This document shows, piece by piece, positions 54,535 through 64,000 of a DNA stretch of 64,000 bases. The stretch is from Opitutia bacterium UBA7374 (GTDB lineage: Bacteria > Verrucomicrobiota > Verrucomicrobiia > Opitutales > Coraliomargaritaceae): NCBI GenBank assembly GCA_002469895.1, contig DKOA01000046.1, positions 15,939 through 79,938 of the forward strand, written 5' to 3'. The notes beneath the pieces are model-generated. The model saw only the letters and a program-made list of their open reading frames with translations. It was not told the DNA's origin and did not search any database. Made by a program: the position numbers and the translations under genes. How positions within the stretch are numbered: position 1 is the stretch's first letter; each line of letters starts with the position of its first letter.

Positions 54535-55917
54535 CTAGGTGCTTGCATTCGTTGCGGAGGCGGCTTTTTTGATCGCTCTCTGTCCGCGTATGATACGATA
54601 TTTACCTTTGAAGAAACGGGTAAAGTCGCGCAGTTGCTGTTCCTCCGGCTTTGACATGGGTTCGTCTTCGGCGAGAAAGAGAACGATATTGATAGAGGGT
54701 GCAGTTTTGTTGAATTGGCCGTAGAGCTCATCATTCACTTTCCTAAAGTAGGCGGCCGTCTCTTTTGGAGCGATATCCGGATAGGGGCGATGTCCGGGGT
54801 GTGGTGTCTCCCAGCGCAAGCCAAGGTCGTTGACTTGTGAATAGATTCCGTGCCGGCTATTGAGGACTCTATCCGGCATGCCACTAGCTCGGCGTTTTTT
54901 ATTCTCCTCAGCGAGCGTGTAGCGGATGCGTTTCTGCATTTCGACTTTTTCAAGATTATGTGCCGCCAGTTCTTTTTGGTATTTTGGAGCACTAATGACT
55001 TTTTGCCAATCGGCCTCTTCTGCGGGAGTCATTTTACGGCGTAGTCGCTCAAAGCCTTTGTGATATCCGGCAATGTGGAAAATCGCATCGACCCCTTGTT
55101 CGAGGGCGTACTGCGTGAGGAATCCGGTCTCATTACCAAGGAAATTGTCGTTTTGGGTAATTGTTGAGTGAACCAGCTCATTCTGCAGAGTTTTCAGTTT
55201 TGGTACGGTGGCCCGGGATTTGCTCTCCAGTCCGGTACGCGATGTGTTGGCATTGACCGGAGCTAACCATTTGAGCAATTCAGCATGCACTTCATTGCCA
55301 GCAGTTACCAGCTTGGGCTTGAAGAGAAGGGTTTCTTTTCGGTCATGCAGGAGCACATTAAAAAGTGTACCGGCTGAGAGATTTCCAACCATGCTGGTGA
55401 TCTCGTTTTTAATTACTCGGTAACTGTTGAGCCCGCCTTTAGCATCCGTTATCATCTGCTTGTTTGTATCAATAACGAACAGGATGCGTTCTGCTTTTGT
55501 TTTTAAGCCAAATACATTGACGCTGGACATGCCGAAATCGATTCCTCCTCGTGCACCTCCGAGAAGACTACCGCCACTGATGTTGCCAACACCTCCGCTG
55601 ACAGTGAAGCTGTCACTCATCGAGGGTAGGTTCACATCCAAGTCGGCCACGGCGATATTACCTACCTGGCGAAGGCTGAGTTTCTGCATCGGCTGATTTT
55701 GCTGGGCAGGTGGCTTGATCTCGATCTTTACCTCTTTGGGCGGTTCCTGCTCCTCCATTACGGGCGGCTCTTCAAACTGCGCGTCTTCTTTGATTACATT
55801 GGTAGCGATCGTCACCACGCCTGCAATAAACCCGGCCACTACATGCAAGAGCACGCTGATTACGATGACCTTCATCAGCATAGGGTTGATCTTAGACTTA
55901 CGAGTTTTCGTTATCAT
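54535..55917 (-). CDS. TonB-like protein with von Willebrand A-like domain
   Basis: A 460-residue protein with an N-terminal membrane helix (about 15-38, MKVIVISVLLHVVAGFIAGV) and a Pro/Glu-rich stretch (EEPPVMEEQEPPKEVKIEIK) as in TonB/TolA. It is followed by a Gly-rich segment (about 108-130) and a von Willebrand A-like domain (about 143-240, ERILFVIDTNKQMITDAKGG). The MIDAS motif DxSxS reads DTNKQ (Asp150), so a metal site of the classical type is not expected. The C-terminal half is basic and helical with an FKGKYRIIRGQRAIKK end. It is the last gene of the ExbB/ExbD operon and probably couples the proton-driven motor to a periplasmic or outer-membrane target. Confidence 0.68.
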   Translation of the reverse strand: MITKTRKSKINPMLMKVIVISVLLHVVAGFIAGVVTIATNVIKEDAQFEEPPVMEEQEPPKEVKIEIKPPAQQNQPMQKLSLRQVGNIAVADLDVNLPSMSDSFTVSGGVGNISGGSLLGGARGGIDFGMSSVNVFGLKTKAERILFVIDTNKQMITDAKGGLNSYRVIKNEITSMVGNLSAGTLFNVLLHDRKETLLFKPKLVTAGNEVHAELLKWLAPVNANTSRTGLESKSRATVPKLKTLQNELVHSTITQNDNFLGNETGFLTQYALEQGVDAIFHIAGYHKGFERLRRKMTPAEEADWQKVISAPKYQKELAAHNLEKVEMQKRIRYTLAEENKKRRASGMPDRVLNSRHGIYSQVNDLGLRWETPHPGHRPYPDIAPKETAAYFRKVNDELYGQFNKTAPSINIVLFLAEDEPMSKPEEQQLRDFTRFFKGKYRIIRGQRAIKKAASATNAST

Positions 55918-55937
55918 GACTCTGCAGTAGAAGCGGC

Positions 55938-56372
<435 letters not shown>

Positions 56373-56374
56373 GC

Positions 56375-56779
56375 CTAGTCTTGCGAGGATGCAAAGATGA
56401 GATCATAGATGCCCGCTTTGGCGCAAGAATCCATGACCATGTTAATATAGCGGTGCTGGGCGACTCCATCGGCGCGAAGGTAGAGCTTCAGTGTGGGCAC
56501 TTTTTGTTTCATCGCCGCTAAGACGCCAGGCAGCGTGTCATATTCGACGCGTGCCGCTCCAATATAGAGATCACCGTCTTTAGTGACTGAGATATACTGA
56601 CGTTCGCCGGCATCTTCCGGTATAGAGGCTTGCTCTGCGGAGGGCAACTCGAGCTTAATAAGCTCTGCACTGATGAAACTCATCAAAGTCATAAAGAAAG
56701 CGATGAGAAGGAAAACGACGTCGATCATCGGAGTTAGTTCAAACTCCGGATCAGCCTCGTCTGGGGACCATATTTTCAT
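56375..56779 (-). CDS. ExbD/TolR family protein (first copy)
   Basis: A 134-residue ExbD/TolR subunit. The N-terminal head MKIWSPDEADPEFELTPMI is acidic, then the helix DVVFLLIAFFMTLMSFISAE with the conserved Asp, then a periplasmic domain (YISVTKDGDLYIGAARVEYD, LKLYLRADGVAQHRYINMVM). It lies 20 bp after the ExbB-like gene and 2 bp before the second ExbD. The two copies differ mostly in the head (acidic here, basic in the second), which suggests different positions in the motor complex. Confidence 0.9.
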   Translation of the reverse strand: MKIWSPDEADPEFELTPMIDVVFLLIAFFMTLMSFISAELIKLELPSAEQASIPEDAGERQYISVTKDGDLYIGAARVEYDTLPGVLAAMKQKVPTLKLYLRADGVAQHRYINMVMDSCAKAGIYDLIFASSQD

Positions 56780-56799
56780 GGTGTGTAGGGCTGCGGCTG

Positions 56800-57573
56800 C
56801 TATTGTTTCTTAGCAGCGGTGCCAAGAGTGAATTCAAGATCACCGACTACACGGGCTACGCGTGAAGTGATCTTGCCGTACCGGTTCTTGAAAAAGAAGA
56901 AGAAGAACATAGCAGGGATACCGACAATCATTCCGGATGCGGTGGTAATGAGTGCTTCGGAGATATTCCCCGCGAGCGCTTGGGCACTGCCGGCACCCTC
57001 GGCTTCAATCACATTGAAAGCCTTGACCATACCGGAAACGGTACCGAGCAGTCCAATCATAGGGGCGAGTGATCCGATAACGGAGAGGTAGTTAATCAAG
57101 ATGAAGGGCCCCGCCAGTTCTTCGGAGGAGGCTTCCTCGATGGCTTCTTTGACCGGTTCCGGGTCATAGCTGTCGGTATTCACACGATTCAATCCGGCGG
57201 CTATGATATTGGTCGCTGGTGAAGGTGACTCGGCGCAGATTGATTTAGCTTTTTCTATGTCGAGAGTTTCCAGTGCTGAATCAATTTCTCCGGTCGCTTC
57301 CGGATTCAAAATCAGCTGCGGGCGGATCGCCATAAAGTTGTAGATAATCAGGCCGAACCCGGCAATCGAGAAGAGGGTCAGGGGGTACATGGCCCATCCG
57401 CCAGTTTTGTACTGGTCGATTAGTGTTTTCTTTGGCGGAAGTGCTTCTTCCTCGCTTACGGAGACCTCAGACTCCTGCGCTTGGAGGTTTTGGCCTGTCA
57501 ACCAGAGGCTGGCACAAGTGATAAGGCCGATCATGAAGTAGGTCGGCAGAGTACGTATATTAGTTGCTTTCAT
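56800..57573 (-). CDS. MotA/TolQ/ExbB proton channel family protein
   Basis: A 257-residue membrane protein. A signal-like first segment (about 10-32, YFMIGLITCASLWLTGQNLQ) precedes TM (about 58-80, GGWAMYPLTLFSIAGFGLII). Two later helices carry the family core GPFILINYLSVIGSLAPMIG, LLGTVSGMVKAFNVIEAEGA and ISEALITTASGMIVGIPAMF, with the conserved threonine-rich channel helix. ExbB pentamers form the stator that harvests proton motive force for the ExbD and TonB-like partners encoded next. The start follows the 387-residue TPR gene by 34 bp. Confidence 0.93.
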   Translation of the reverse strand: MKATNIRTLPTYFMIGLITCASLWLTGQNLQAQESEVSVSEEEALPPKKTLIDQYKTGGWAMYPLTLFSIAGFGLIIYNFMAIRPQLILNPEATGEIDSALETLDIEKAKSICAESPSPATNIIAAGLNRVNTDSYDPEPVKEAIEEASSEELAGPFILINYLSVIGSLAPMIGLLGTVSGMVKAFNVIEAEGAGSAQALAGNISEALITTASGMIVGIPAMFFFFFFKNRYGKITSRVARVVGDLEFTLGTAAKKQ

Positions 57574-57607
57574 GGGTGGTAAGTATGCGTAAAGTTAGTT
57601 TTATGGG

Positions 57608-58771
57608 TTATTCGTCTAGAGTTTCGGGTTTTGGTAAGGCGTCAATCGCTGCAGAGGCTGACTGATACCAGCTCGATTCCGGATAAAGTAGTGTGATTTC
57701 TGACCAAACATTGCGGGCAGCCATCGGATCTTCCGCGCGGGCGTAGCAGTCCCCAATTCGGTAGAGCATTTCCGGCACCCAAGAATAAGATGTTTGGGCC
57801 CGCACAAAACCGCGCGTAAGCGTGTCTAAAGCCTGCATGTAGTCGCCCTTGCGGTAGGCACGCGAGCCCTCCAGCAATTTATAGAGCGAGAAAAGCTCCT
57901 CTGAAGGGCTGGGCTCTTCCAAGGAATCCATCAGGACGGTGCCTTCTTCCACACGGTCGGCTAGTACGAGGCTGTAGGCCAACCATAAGTCGACCTGCTC
58001 CTTTTCTTCAAAGGAGGTATTCGGGCGAATGGCCTGATAGATTGGGATCACATCCTCGTAGAAGCCGGCACTGCGGATTTGGTCGGCTGCTTCAAGTGTC
58101 GGCTGGATGTTGCTCTCGTAGCCTACTTCGAAGGGTAGTCTTTGGGCGACTCTAGCGGAGGCAGCCGGCTCATTGGCAAGAAGGTAGGCGTTCATCAATC
58201 GTACAGCAGAATTGCTGTAGTTGATATCGACCGCACTTAGTTTGATGCGCTTAAATAAATCTTCCGCTTCGGCGTATTCCCCGGCGTTGACCAGCGTGTC
58301 GAGCAACTTTCTCACTGGAGTGTGAAGGTCGACGAAGATGGACGGTAGTTGATTGTATTTTACCAAGGGGTAAATGTCCGGTCGAAGCAGTTGCAACGCG
58401 CCTTCGAAGTTGCCCTGGTCGAGCATAAGATCGGCCTGCACGCGATTCTTCAGGTTGAAGGTGAGCGTTTGCGCCATGTTCTCGCTGACCGGCAGTGAAA
58501 TCTCCGCGGTCGTGGTTGTCCCGTCCGGGTTTTTCAAGACAAGCTCGGCTTGCAGCATGTTATCCGCATATCCAATAAACTTTAAGATCTGTTTACGCCC
58601 GTTATTATTTTGTTCAACGTAGACCGGTTGATTGGCGTGCTCCTGCCAATGAACGTTATCCGCATAGCCGGACTGTATGCCGGTGGCGGTAACTAGTCCA
58701 CAGAGTAGGGTGGGGACAGAGAACAGTTGTCGGCAGATGTTTTCCGTAAAACTATTTTGAAGCAGGTTCAT
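57608..58771 (-). CDS. TPR-like periplasmic protein of the Exb operon
   Basis: A 387-residue protein with a hydrophobic N-terminal segment (about 16-35, QLFSVPTLLCGLVTATGIQS) that may be a signal peptide, ending near SGYADN. A front beta-like domain (VHWQEHANQPVYVEQNNNGR) precedes helical repeats (LLDTLVNAGEYAEAEDLFKR, LYKLLEGSRAYRKGDYMQAL, YRIGDCYARAEDPMAARNVW) of TPR kind. It lies between the 999-residue TPR gene (12 bp) and the ExbB gene, so it is probably a periplasmic scaffold for the same system. Confidence 0.8.
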   Translation of the reverse strand: MNLLQNSFTENICRQLFSVPTLLCGLVTATGIQSGYADNVHWQEHANQPVYVEQNNNGRKQILKFIGYADNMLQAELVLKNPDGTTTTAEISLPVSENMAQTLTFNLKNRVQADLMLDQGNFEGALQLLRPDIYPLVKYNQLPSIFVDLHTPVRKLLDTLVNAGEYAEAEDLFKRIKLSAVDINYSNSAVRLMNAYLLANEPAASARVAQRLPFEVGYESNIQPTLEAADQIRSAGFYEDVIPIYQAIRPNTSFEEKEQVDLWLAYSLVLADRVEEGTVLMDSLEEPSPSEELFSLYKLLEGSRAYRKGDYMQALDTLTRGFVRAQTSYSWVPEMLYRIGDCYARAEDPMAARNVWSEITLLYPESSWYQSASAAIDALPKPETLDE

Positions 58772-58783
58772 ATCGATAAATAG

Positions 58784-61783
58784 TTAGATCTTTGTGCGTT
58801 TTTCGATAAGCGCTTGGTAGAGTTCACTGGGGGCTGATTCTTTGAGTTCAGCAATCGCTTCGTCCAGTGTGCCAGCAGCCCCTTCGGAGTCACCCATTTT
58901 CAAGAGTGCTTCCGCATCAGCCAGATAAGCCTGGGCAGACCATTCTGTAAAATTGGCATAACCGAGGAAGGTGCGCTCGAAGAAGCCGTGTGCGGCCGGA
59001 TAGTCTGCATCGGCCATGTAAGATTGGCCGGTTTGGTATAGTGCGCGGGCATGCAGAATACCACGCCAGTCGGGCACACGCAAAATGTACTGGTATTTCT
59101 CGCGCGCTTCGTTCGTGCGATCCAGACGAGTCAGCAATTCTCCTTGGCGGAGATTGACCAGTGGAAACTGGGGTGACCAGGGGAAGGCATCCGCTGCCGC
59201 AGTTAAGTTGGCCAGCGCATCTTCATAGCGCTCTGCGGTCTCGTGGTAATCAGCTAAGCGCAGATAGGCAACAATGGCCGCGTCATCTCTGGGGAAGCGC
59301 TCGAGTAGGATGTTCCAAGCTTCGACGGAGCGATCAATATTCTCCCCCCGGTAGTAGTCAGCAACATAGAGGACCAGTCTCGGGCTGATCGTCTTGATGA
59401 AATCGTTCGTGTATGGGCTGGTTGGGTGCTCCACAATATCACTGCGATAGAGGCCCATGCGCATCCGGGTCGAGGCGACCTCCATCTCTTTCGATGCATA
59501 TTCCAGCAACTGTGAGCGAAAGAAAGTCTCGGGTGTGTCCTTGGGGTATTTGGCCAATTGTTCTCTGTAAATGTTACTTATTGGCTCAATCGGGGAAAGG
59601 TCCTCCATCAACTCCAAGTTAAAAGCGGGATTTTTGCGCAGGTCATTGTATAAATTCTGAATAATATCGGGATTGTTGTAGAACTCCTCAAAGAGGGCAC
59701 CGCGGTCAGTGATCATGAGCTTCCGGAATTCCAGATCATCCCGCATTTGATCCAGAAATGCAGAGGTACGCTCTAATTCACGCAGATTGCTTTCGTATTT
59801 CTCAGCGTAGGCTTCGATTAGGGCATCCGCACCGTGATTCGCCGGGTCATTGGCAAAGCGAATAATGCTCCTGCGGTAGAGCGCGAGCATTTCGGTAGGC
59901 TGGTTCAACAATTCATAGGCGCGACCTATCTGAAGCAATGCCTCACTAATCAGCCCGCGTGTATCAAAGCGTTCGGTATAGGCAATAAAGTGGTCGAGCA
60001 TCTCTTGATAGCGCTGCATCGACTCGAGCAATTCGCCGATTCGGAAGGCCACACCATCGTGGACGCTTTGTGCCTCCGTTAACGCATCCGCCTTTTTGAA
60101 ATAGTCGATCGCCAGCGCCAAGTAGCCATCCAGACTCTCGACTTCGCCAAGGAAATAGTAGGCTTGGTCAATAGACACGCCATCCGGATATTTTTGCGTG
60201 TAGCTGGTTAAGGTTTCACGAGCCGGTGCTACCTCCTGTTCATAGAAGTGGCAGATGCCTTTTCGGAGGGTTGCATCCGGTGTGTAGGCGCTGAAAGGAA
60301 ACTCCCCCAACAAGCTGGCAAAGCTGGTTACGGCATCGCCGTAAGCCGCGAGTTGTAGGTGAGCCATGCCCGACCAGTAGTAGAGGCCATCTTTAAAGAC
60401 CGGATTCTTATGCATCTGCTGCCAAGCAGCGCATTGATCGATCACTTCTTGCTGTCGCCCTTCTTCTAAGAGGCGGGCCGCCCAGGTCGTGATAAATTTA
60501 GCGGAAAATGCATCGTCCGGGAATCGGTCGAGAAAGTCCCTAATCAGGGCAAGCATCTCCTCAAAGGCTTCTGTTTCTTCCAACGTATCTACCATGCCCG
60601 ACGACACATCAGAGTAATAATCCCCATTCGGGTATTGCGCACGATAAGCGTGTCCCAATTCCAGTGCGGTTTCGTACTTTTTAATTTTCAGTGCTCCGGA
60701 GAAGCTTGCGTAGTGGTAAAATTCAGCGCGTTGATGATCCGGATTTTCCTCATAGAGATCATAAAACATCCAGAAAGATTCAAAGGGCCGATTTGTCTTG
60801 GTGAAATTCCTCGCTCTGCGTACCAGCAGGTCATTGCGCAGACGCGGAAGGTCTCCGAGAACTGTAAGCCGCTCTTCAATCGTGAGGATTTCCTGTTTCA
60901 GTTCCGAGATCCGGTCATTTGATCCACCGATCATTTCCAAGCGCTTGAGCACGCTGGTCTTGGCATCGCGTTGCTCTTTGTTGTAGGCGATCATCATGTC
61001 AGTCGTTTTGATCAGGTTCAGCACGAGGGCTGCCTCGCTATAACGACCGTTATCGACCATCTTATCGCTCGCCTTGAGGAGGGCCACATTAAGCCTCGGC
61101 AGGTAGCGTACATTCGATTCTTTTGCGAGCTTGGGTAACAGCAGCACGGCCTGGTCGAGTTCCTTGCTTTCGATTAATCCCTCGAAGCTGGCGGCTGCAC
61201 CCAGCGCCCGGTCATCCACGGTTAGCCCCGAGTTTGCCAACTTATTAAAATAAGCCACACCCTCCTTTAGTTTGCCTGTACCATAGTACATCTGGCAGAT
61301 GTCTTTGAGGAGTTTGTTCTCTTCAGAGGCAGAAAGAGTGATATTCTGCTTCCCGTTGAGGATGTCTTGCAGGAGCGCCAGCGCTTCAATTCGGTTCTTT
61401 AATGCGCGGAGGACGTCGACTTTTTTGAGCAGTGTCAGCTTACGATTGCGCGAATCCGGATACTCATTGAGCAAACGGTCAAACCAGGTAATGGTCGTAC
61501 TTAGCTGACTTGTATCACCGGTGTCTGCAAAGAGTTGAATGTGGCCGACCCCAAGCAGAAAATAAGCGAAGTCGAGAGGGACATCGGACGTGCCGGTACT
61601 TTGGATCCGGCTAACCAGTTCCTCAAGTACGGGAATGGCCTCCTTCAAACGACCAGCCGAGGCGAGCGCACTCGCTTGTTCTTTTAGGTCGGAGAATGCC
61701 GCTTGATCCACGTCCGGCGCCTGTGCACTGACCAGATTACAGGCAGCCAGTGAAAATAGTAGGTAGCAATAAAGTTTTTTCAT
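58784..61783 (-). CDS. Large TPR-repeat periplasmic protein
   Basis: A 999-residue exported protein with a signal peptide (about 1-20, LYCYLLFSLAACNLVSA). The whole mature length is helical repeats of TPR/Sel-like spacing (LKEAIPVLEELVSRIQSTGT, FYHYASFSGALKIKKYETAL, PVFKDGLYYWSGMAHLQLAA, NLRQGELLTRLDRTNEAREK, YQTGQSYMADADYPAAHGFF), about 15-20 units by eye. It is the first gene of the minus-strand operon with the 387-residue TPR protein, ExbB, two ExbD and the TonB/VWA-like protein. A role as periplasmic scaffold is likely; YbgF/CpoB-like proteins are the closest known analogy in Tol systems. Confidence 0.85.
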   Translation of the reverse strand: MKKLYCYLLFSLAACNLVSAQAPDVDQAAFSDLKEQASALASAGRLKEAIPVLEELVSRIQSTGTSDVPLDFAYFLLGVGHIQLFADTGDTSQLSTTITWFDRLLNEYPDSRNRKLTLLKKVDVLRALKNRIEALALLQDILNGKQNITLSASEENKLLKDICQMYYGTGKLKEGVAYFNKLANSGLTVDDRALGAAASFEGLIESKELDQAVLLLPKLAKESNVRYLPRLNVALLKASDKMVDNGRYSEAALVLNLIKTTDMMIAYNKEQRDAKTSVLKRLEMIGGSNDRISELKQEILTIEERLTVLGDLPRLRNDLLVRRARNFTKTNRPFESFWMFYDLYEENPDHQRAEFYHYASFSGALKIKKYETALELGHAYRAQYPNGDYYSDVSSGMVDTLEETEAFEEMLALIRDFLDRFPDDAFSAKFITTWAARLLEEGRQQEVIDQCAAWQQMHKNPVFKDGLYYWSGMAHLQLAAYGDAVTSFASLLGEFPFSAYTPDATLRKGICHFYEQEVAPARETLTSYTQKYPDGVSIDQAYYFLGEVESLDGYLALAIDYFKKADALTEAQSVHDGVAFRIGELLESMQRYQEMLDHFIAYTERFDTRGLISEALLQIGRAYELLNQPTEMLALYRRSIIRFANDPANHGADALIEAYAEKYESNLRELERTSAFLDQMRDDLEFRKLMITDRGALFEEFYNNPDIIQNLYNDLRKNPAFNLELMEDLSPIEPISNIYREQLAKYPKDTPETFFRSQLLEYASKEMEVASTRMRMGLYRSDIVEHPTSPYTNDFIKTISPRLVLYVADYYRGENIDRSVEAWNILLERFPRDDAAIVAYLRLADYHETAERYEDALANLTAAADAFPWSPQFPLVNLRQGELLTRLDRTNEAREKYQYILRVPDWRGILHARALYQTGQSYMADADYPAAHGFFERTFLGYANFTEWSAQAYLADAEALLKMGDSEGAAGTLDEAIAELKESAPSELYQALIEKRTKI

Positions 61784-61971
61784 CGGGGTGAGCTTGGGTT
61801 AGCTACTACGAAGAACTCGAAAACATCTTACACTGGCCGTTGTCTGTAAAGAAGATTTCAAGAGATTCGTCCGACAAGATGCCTATTTTACCAGTTCTGT
61901 AATTCAAAACCACCTTCTTTGCAGCCGAGACTTGCCTGATTGATACGGCCTGCCTTACTCAGAATTGTCCT

Positions 61972-62538
61972 ATGTCCGCTTTCTCGAATCTACACGCCAT
62001 AGCAACTTTCTGGTATCGGCCGATCCAGACAGTGCGAGGGTTGGTTAAACAGGGGCAGGGGCACGCCGTCGCTTGTGCCAACGCGGGCCTTTTAGGTATG
62101 GTGACTTCTCTTCGTTTCTGCCTGGGCAGTGCCGAGGGTGCGGCAGCAATGTTCTATTGGCTTCCCGCGGGGTTTTTGGGTGGTTTAGGGATCCTTTACT
62201 TTCTGGCTTTGTTGGTGCGCAATTTTGGCCGATGGCTGGGTGGTCATGCCCGCCTGCAGGCTATTCGTACCGCACTGGGTATGGCTTGCCTGCCCTGGTT
62301 ACTCCTCTGTTGCCTGCTCACCGCTTCGCTCTTTTCGGGAATGGATGCCGCGGCCGTTGCTAGCTTTTGGCCGGTTTTTTTCGTACTCTTCATCTATAGC
62401 TATGTGCTGCTTTTATTGTCTGTGATGACTGTTCTTGGCATCGGTGCCCTTCGTACGACGCTGACGCTTGCGATTAGTTTTGTTGTCGCTTTCTTTCTCC
62501 TATCGGCCATCGCAAGAGTCTTTTTCAGCCCGGTCTAA
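61972..62538 (+). CDS. Yip1-like integral membrane protein
   Basis: A 188-residue protein with about five membrane helices (FYWLPAGFLGGLGILYFLAL, GMACLPWLLLCCLLTASLFS, PVFFVLFIYSYVLLLLSVMT, LTLAISFVVAFFLLSAIARV). The N-terminal amphipathic segment FSNLHAIATFWYRPIQTVRG resembles the start of Yip1-domain proteins. Function unknown. The stop lies 17 bp upstream of recN on the same strand, so they may be co-transcribed. Confidence 0.7.
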   Translation: MSAFSNLHAIATFWYRPIQTVRGLVKQGQGHAVACANAGLLGMVTSLRFCLGSAEGAAAMFYWLPAGFLGGLGILYFLALLVRNFGRWLGGHARLQAIRTALGMACLPWLLLCCLLTASLFSGMDAAAVASFWPVFFVLFIYSYVLLLLSVMTVLGIGALRTTLTLAISFVVAFFLLSAIARVFFSPV

Positions 62539-62555
62539 ACTGAATTAGTAAAACT

Positions 62556-64000
62556 ATGCTACAGTACATTCGCATCGAAAATCTAGCATTGCTCTCAGAG
62601 GTTACTTTGGAGTTTGAAGCCGGTTTTACCGCAGTGACCGGAGAAACCGGCGCAGGAAAGAGCGTACTGCTCGGTGCGCTCAGCTTATTGTCCGGGGCTC
62701 GTACGGATAAGACGCTTATTCGGCAAGGAGCGGATAGTTTACAGGTCGAGGCAGCCCTTTATTTTCCGCAGCCGACAGCTATTGATGAAGCACTGGAGGC
62801 AAGCGGGTTACCATGCTGTGAAGAGGGGGTGTTGGTACTTCGGCGGAATATTCATCGTAGTAAGATGCCGCGTGTGCAGATCAACGGCTCGATCGCAACG
62901 CTTACGCAACTGCAGGCGTTGGGTGAGCACTGGATCGATTTTCACGGGCCGGGGGAGCCACAGAAACTCTTTCACGAGCGGCGGCAGCTGGAGATGCTCG
63001 ATGCCTTCGCCGGCAATCTCGAAAACCTGTCCCGGTATCAGGGGATTTTCTCGGAGTGGAAAGAAGCCTGTGCGGCGATCTCTGCGATTGAGACAGGAGA
63101 GCGCCTCGACGCAGATGAAATTGAGTTTTTAAAAAAGCAATTATCTAAAATTGACGCCCTTGAGGTGAGCGAATCATCAATTACTGAGCTGGAGCGCGAC
63201 TATACCCGTATTTCACAAGTACGTGAGCTGGCCGCTCTCGCGGTGGACAGTGCGCGCGCTCTTGGAGGGGAAAATGGAGCCTGTGACCGATTGCGGGAGG
63301 CCGGTGGGCAGCTCGAGTCTCTCGCTGCTCTGGACGCGGATTCAGAACCTCTCGTTGAGAGAGTTCGCAGCTTGCAGATTGAGGCCGAAGATATCGCCAC
63401 AGAGTTGGACCGTCTGTCGGAATCTCTCGACTTTGAGCCGGAGGTTGTCGAGGCAATCAATGAGCGCATGAATCTTTGGCAGGAGTTGCGGCGTAAATAT
63501 GGGGGCAGCGTGGAGTCTGTTTTAGTAAAGCGGGAGGAATTGGCCACCAAGCTGTCTCTGCAGGGTGATATTGAAGGTCTTTTGGCTGAGGCGCGCCAGT
63601 CCGAGGAAGCTGTGCGAAATCGCTTAGTGGAGCAGGCGGCTGTCCTCCGTAAACTCCGCGAGAAGACAGCGACACAGTTAGCTACTCGGGTCGCTGATTT
63701 GCTGAGCGCGCTGGGCTTTAAGAAGGCGCAACTGAAAATCGAGATCGTAGCGGAGCCGGAATTGCGTGAGTATGGGGATTGCCGTTGTCGCTTCCTCTTT
63801 TCACCCAATGCTGGTCAGGAAGTCCTGCCGTTGAATAAGATCGCTTCAAGCGGAGAAACTGCGCGAGTGATGCTCGCACTGAAGACCGTATTGGCTGAGT
63901 CGGATGCAACACCCTTGCTGGTTTTTGACGAGGTCGACGCCAATGTGGGCGGTGAGGTAGGACGATCTGTGGGTACGGAATTAGCCCGTCTGTCCGGTCG
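62556..64000 (+). CDS. recN: DNA repair protein RecN, 3' end outside window
   Basis: ATG 62556 opens a frame that stays open to the last base of the window (481 codons visible). It is an SMC-like ATPase of double-strand break repair. Visible parts: MLQYIRIENLALLSEVTLEF, Walker A TGETGAGKSVLLGAL, IDFHGPGEPQKLFHERRQLE (a Q-loop region with HGPGE in place of the usual HGQHE), a central coiled coil and hinge, then signature IASSGETARVMLALK and Walker B PLLVFDEVDANVGGEVG. The protein is a little shorter than E. coli RecN in its coiled coil. The C-terminal end is missing because the window stops. Confidence 0.94.
   Translation, partial: MLQYIRIENLALLSEVTLEFEAGFTAVTGETGAGKSVLLGALSLLSGARTDKTLIRQGADSLQVEAALYFPQPTAIDEALEASGLPCCEEGVLVLRRNIHRSKMPRVQINGSIATLTQLQALGEHWIDFHGPGEPQKLFHERRQLEMLDAFAGNLENLSRYQGIFSEWKEACAAISAIETGERLDADEIEFLKKQLSKIDALEVSESSITELERDYTRISQVRELAALAVDSARALGGENGACDRLREAGGQLESLAALDADSEPLVERVRSLQIEAEDIATELDRLSESLDFEPEVVEAINERMNLWQELRRKYGGSVESVLVKREELATKLSLQGDIEGLLAEARQSEEAVRNRLVEQAAVLRKLREKTATQLATRVADLLSALGFKKAQLKIEIVAEPELREYGDCRCRFLFSPNAGQEVLPLNKIASSGETARVMLALKTVLAESDATPLLVFDEVDANVGGEVGRSVGTELARLSG

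Overview
The window reads as a chromosomal segment of a Verrucomicrobiota bacterium, most likely of the Opitutales/Puniceicoccales type. The reasons are the mix of Gram-negative envelope genes, a PEP-CTERM protein, an unlinked rpsR, a block of single-copy pseudopilins like those of Verrucomicrobia, and the Gld-like ABC/DUF4340 cluster. This is inferred from protein character; no marker-gene search was possible. Base composition is close to even, apart from an AT-rich patch around 42.7-43.1 kb and a lower-GC stretch at 44.5-45.7 kb.

Layout. 1-4.2 kb: the end of an exopolysaccharide export locus (outer-membrane beta-barrel, Wza-type export protein, Wzc-type tyrosine autokinase with an odd Gly/Tyr-rich N-terminus). 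4.2-5.8 kb: sua5, rpsR and tRNA-Arg(CCT). 5.8-13.8 kb: a minus-strand run of ABC ATPase, permease, GldG-like protein, DUF4340 protein and a large AsmA-like protein. 14-24.3 kb: housekeeping genes (rnd, rsmI, pgi, ilvD, scpB, pheA), a 48-residue lipoprotein, a coiled-coil membrane protein and a protein with kinase-like motifs. 24.3-31.9 kb: pyrD, lipB-lipA, gltX, a DEAD-box helicase and trhO. 31.9-35.4 kb: five tightly packed pseudopilin genes. 35.5-42.7 kb: a second RNase D-like exonuclease, an MBL-fold hydrolase, a PPP-type phosphatase, envelope proteins, a DeoC paralogue without its Schiff-base lysine, and mutL with a decayed endonuclease site.

42.7-45.8 kb is the unusual part. It is a 3 kb stretch with almost no protein genes, and it holds a very large, densely structured putative non-coding RNA of about 0.9 kb on the + strand (about 43.1-44.03 kb). 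The RNA ends in a textbook intrinsic terminator and is preceded by AT-rich DNA with three DnaA-box-like direct repeats. A PEP-CTERM gene and tRNA-Met(CAT) follow. The RNA matches none of tmRNA, RNase P RNA, SRP RNA or group II intron domain V by motif, and it is my candidate for an undescribed element.

45.8-50.9 kb: ribE, then a compact arsenic operon (arsR, Cys-rich 57-residue protein, ArsP-type permease, thioredoxin-type arsC, aquaporin). It is divergent from a CstA-family transporter across a perfect 10-bp inverted repeat whose two arms each contain TATAAT. arsR has no canonical start codon upstream of its full winged-helix domain. 50.9-54.5 kb: dgt, a secreted protein and a carotenoid-type FAD oxidoreductase. 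54.5-61.8 kb: an energy-transduction operon (two TPR proteins, ExbB, two ExbD, and a TonB-like protein carrying a von Willebrand A-like domain). 62-64 kb: a Yip1-like membrane protein and the start of recN, cut by the window end.
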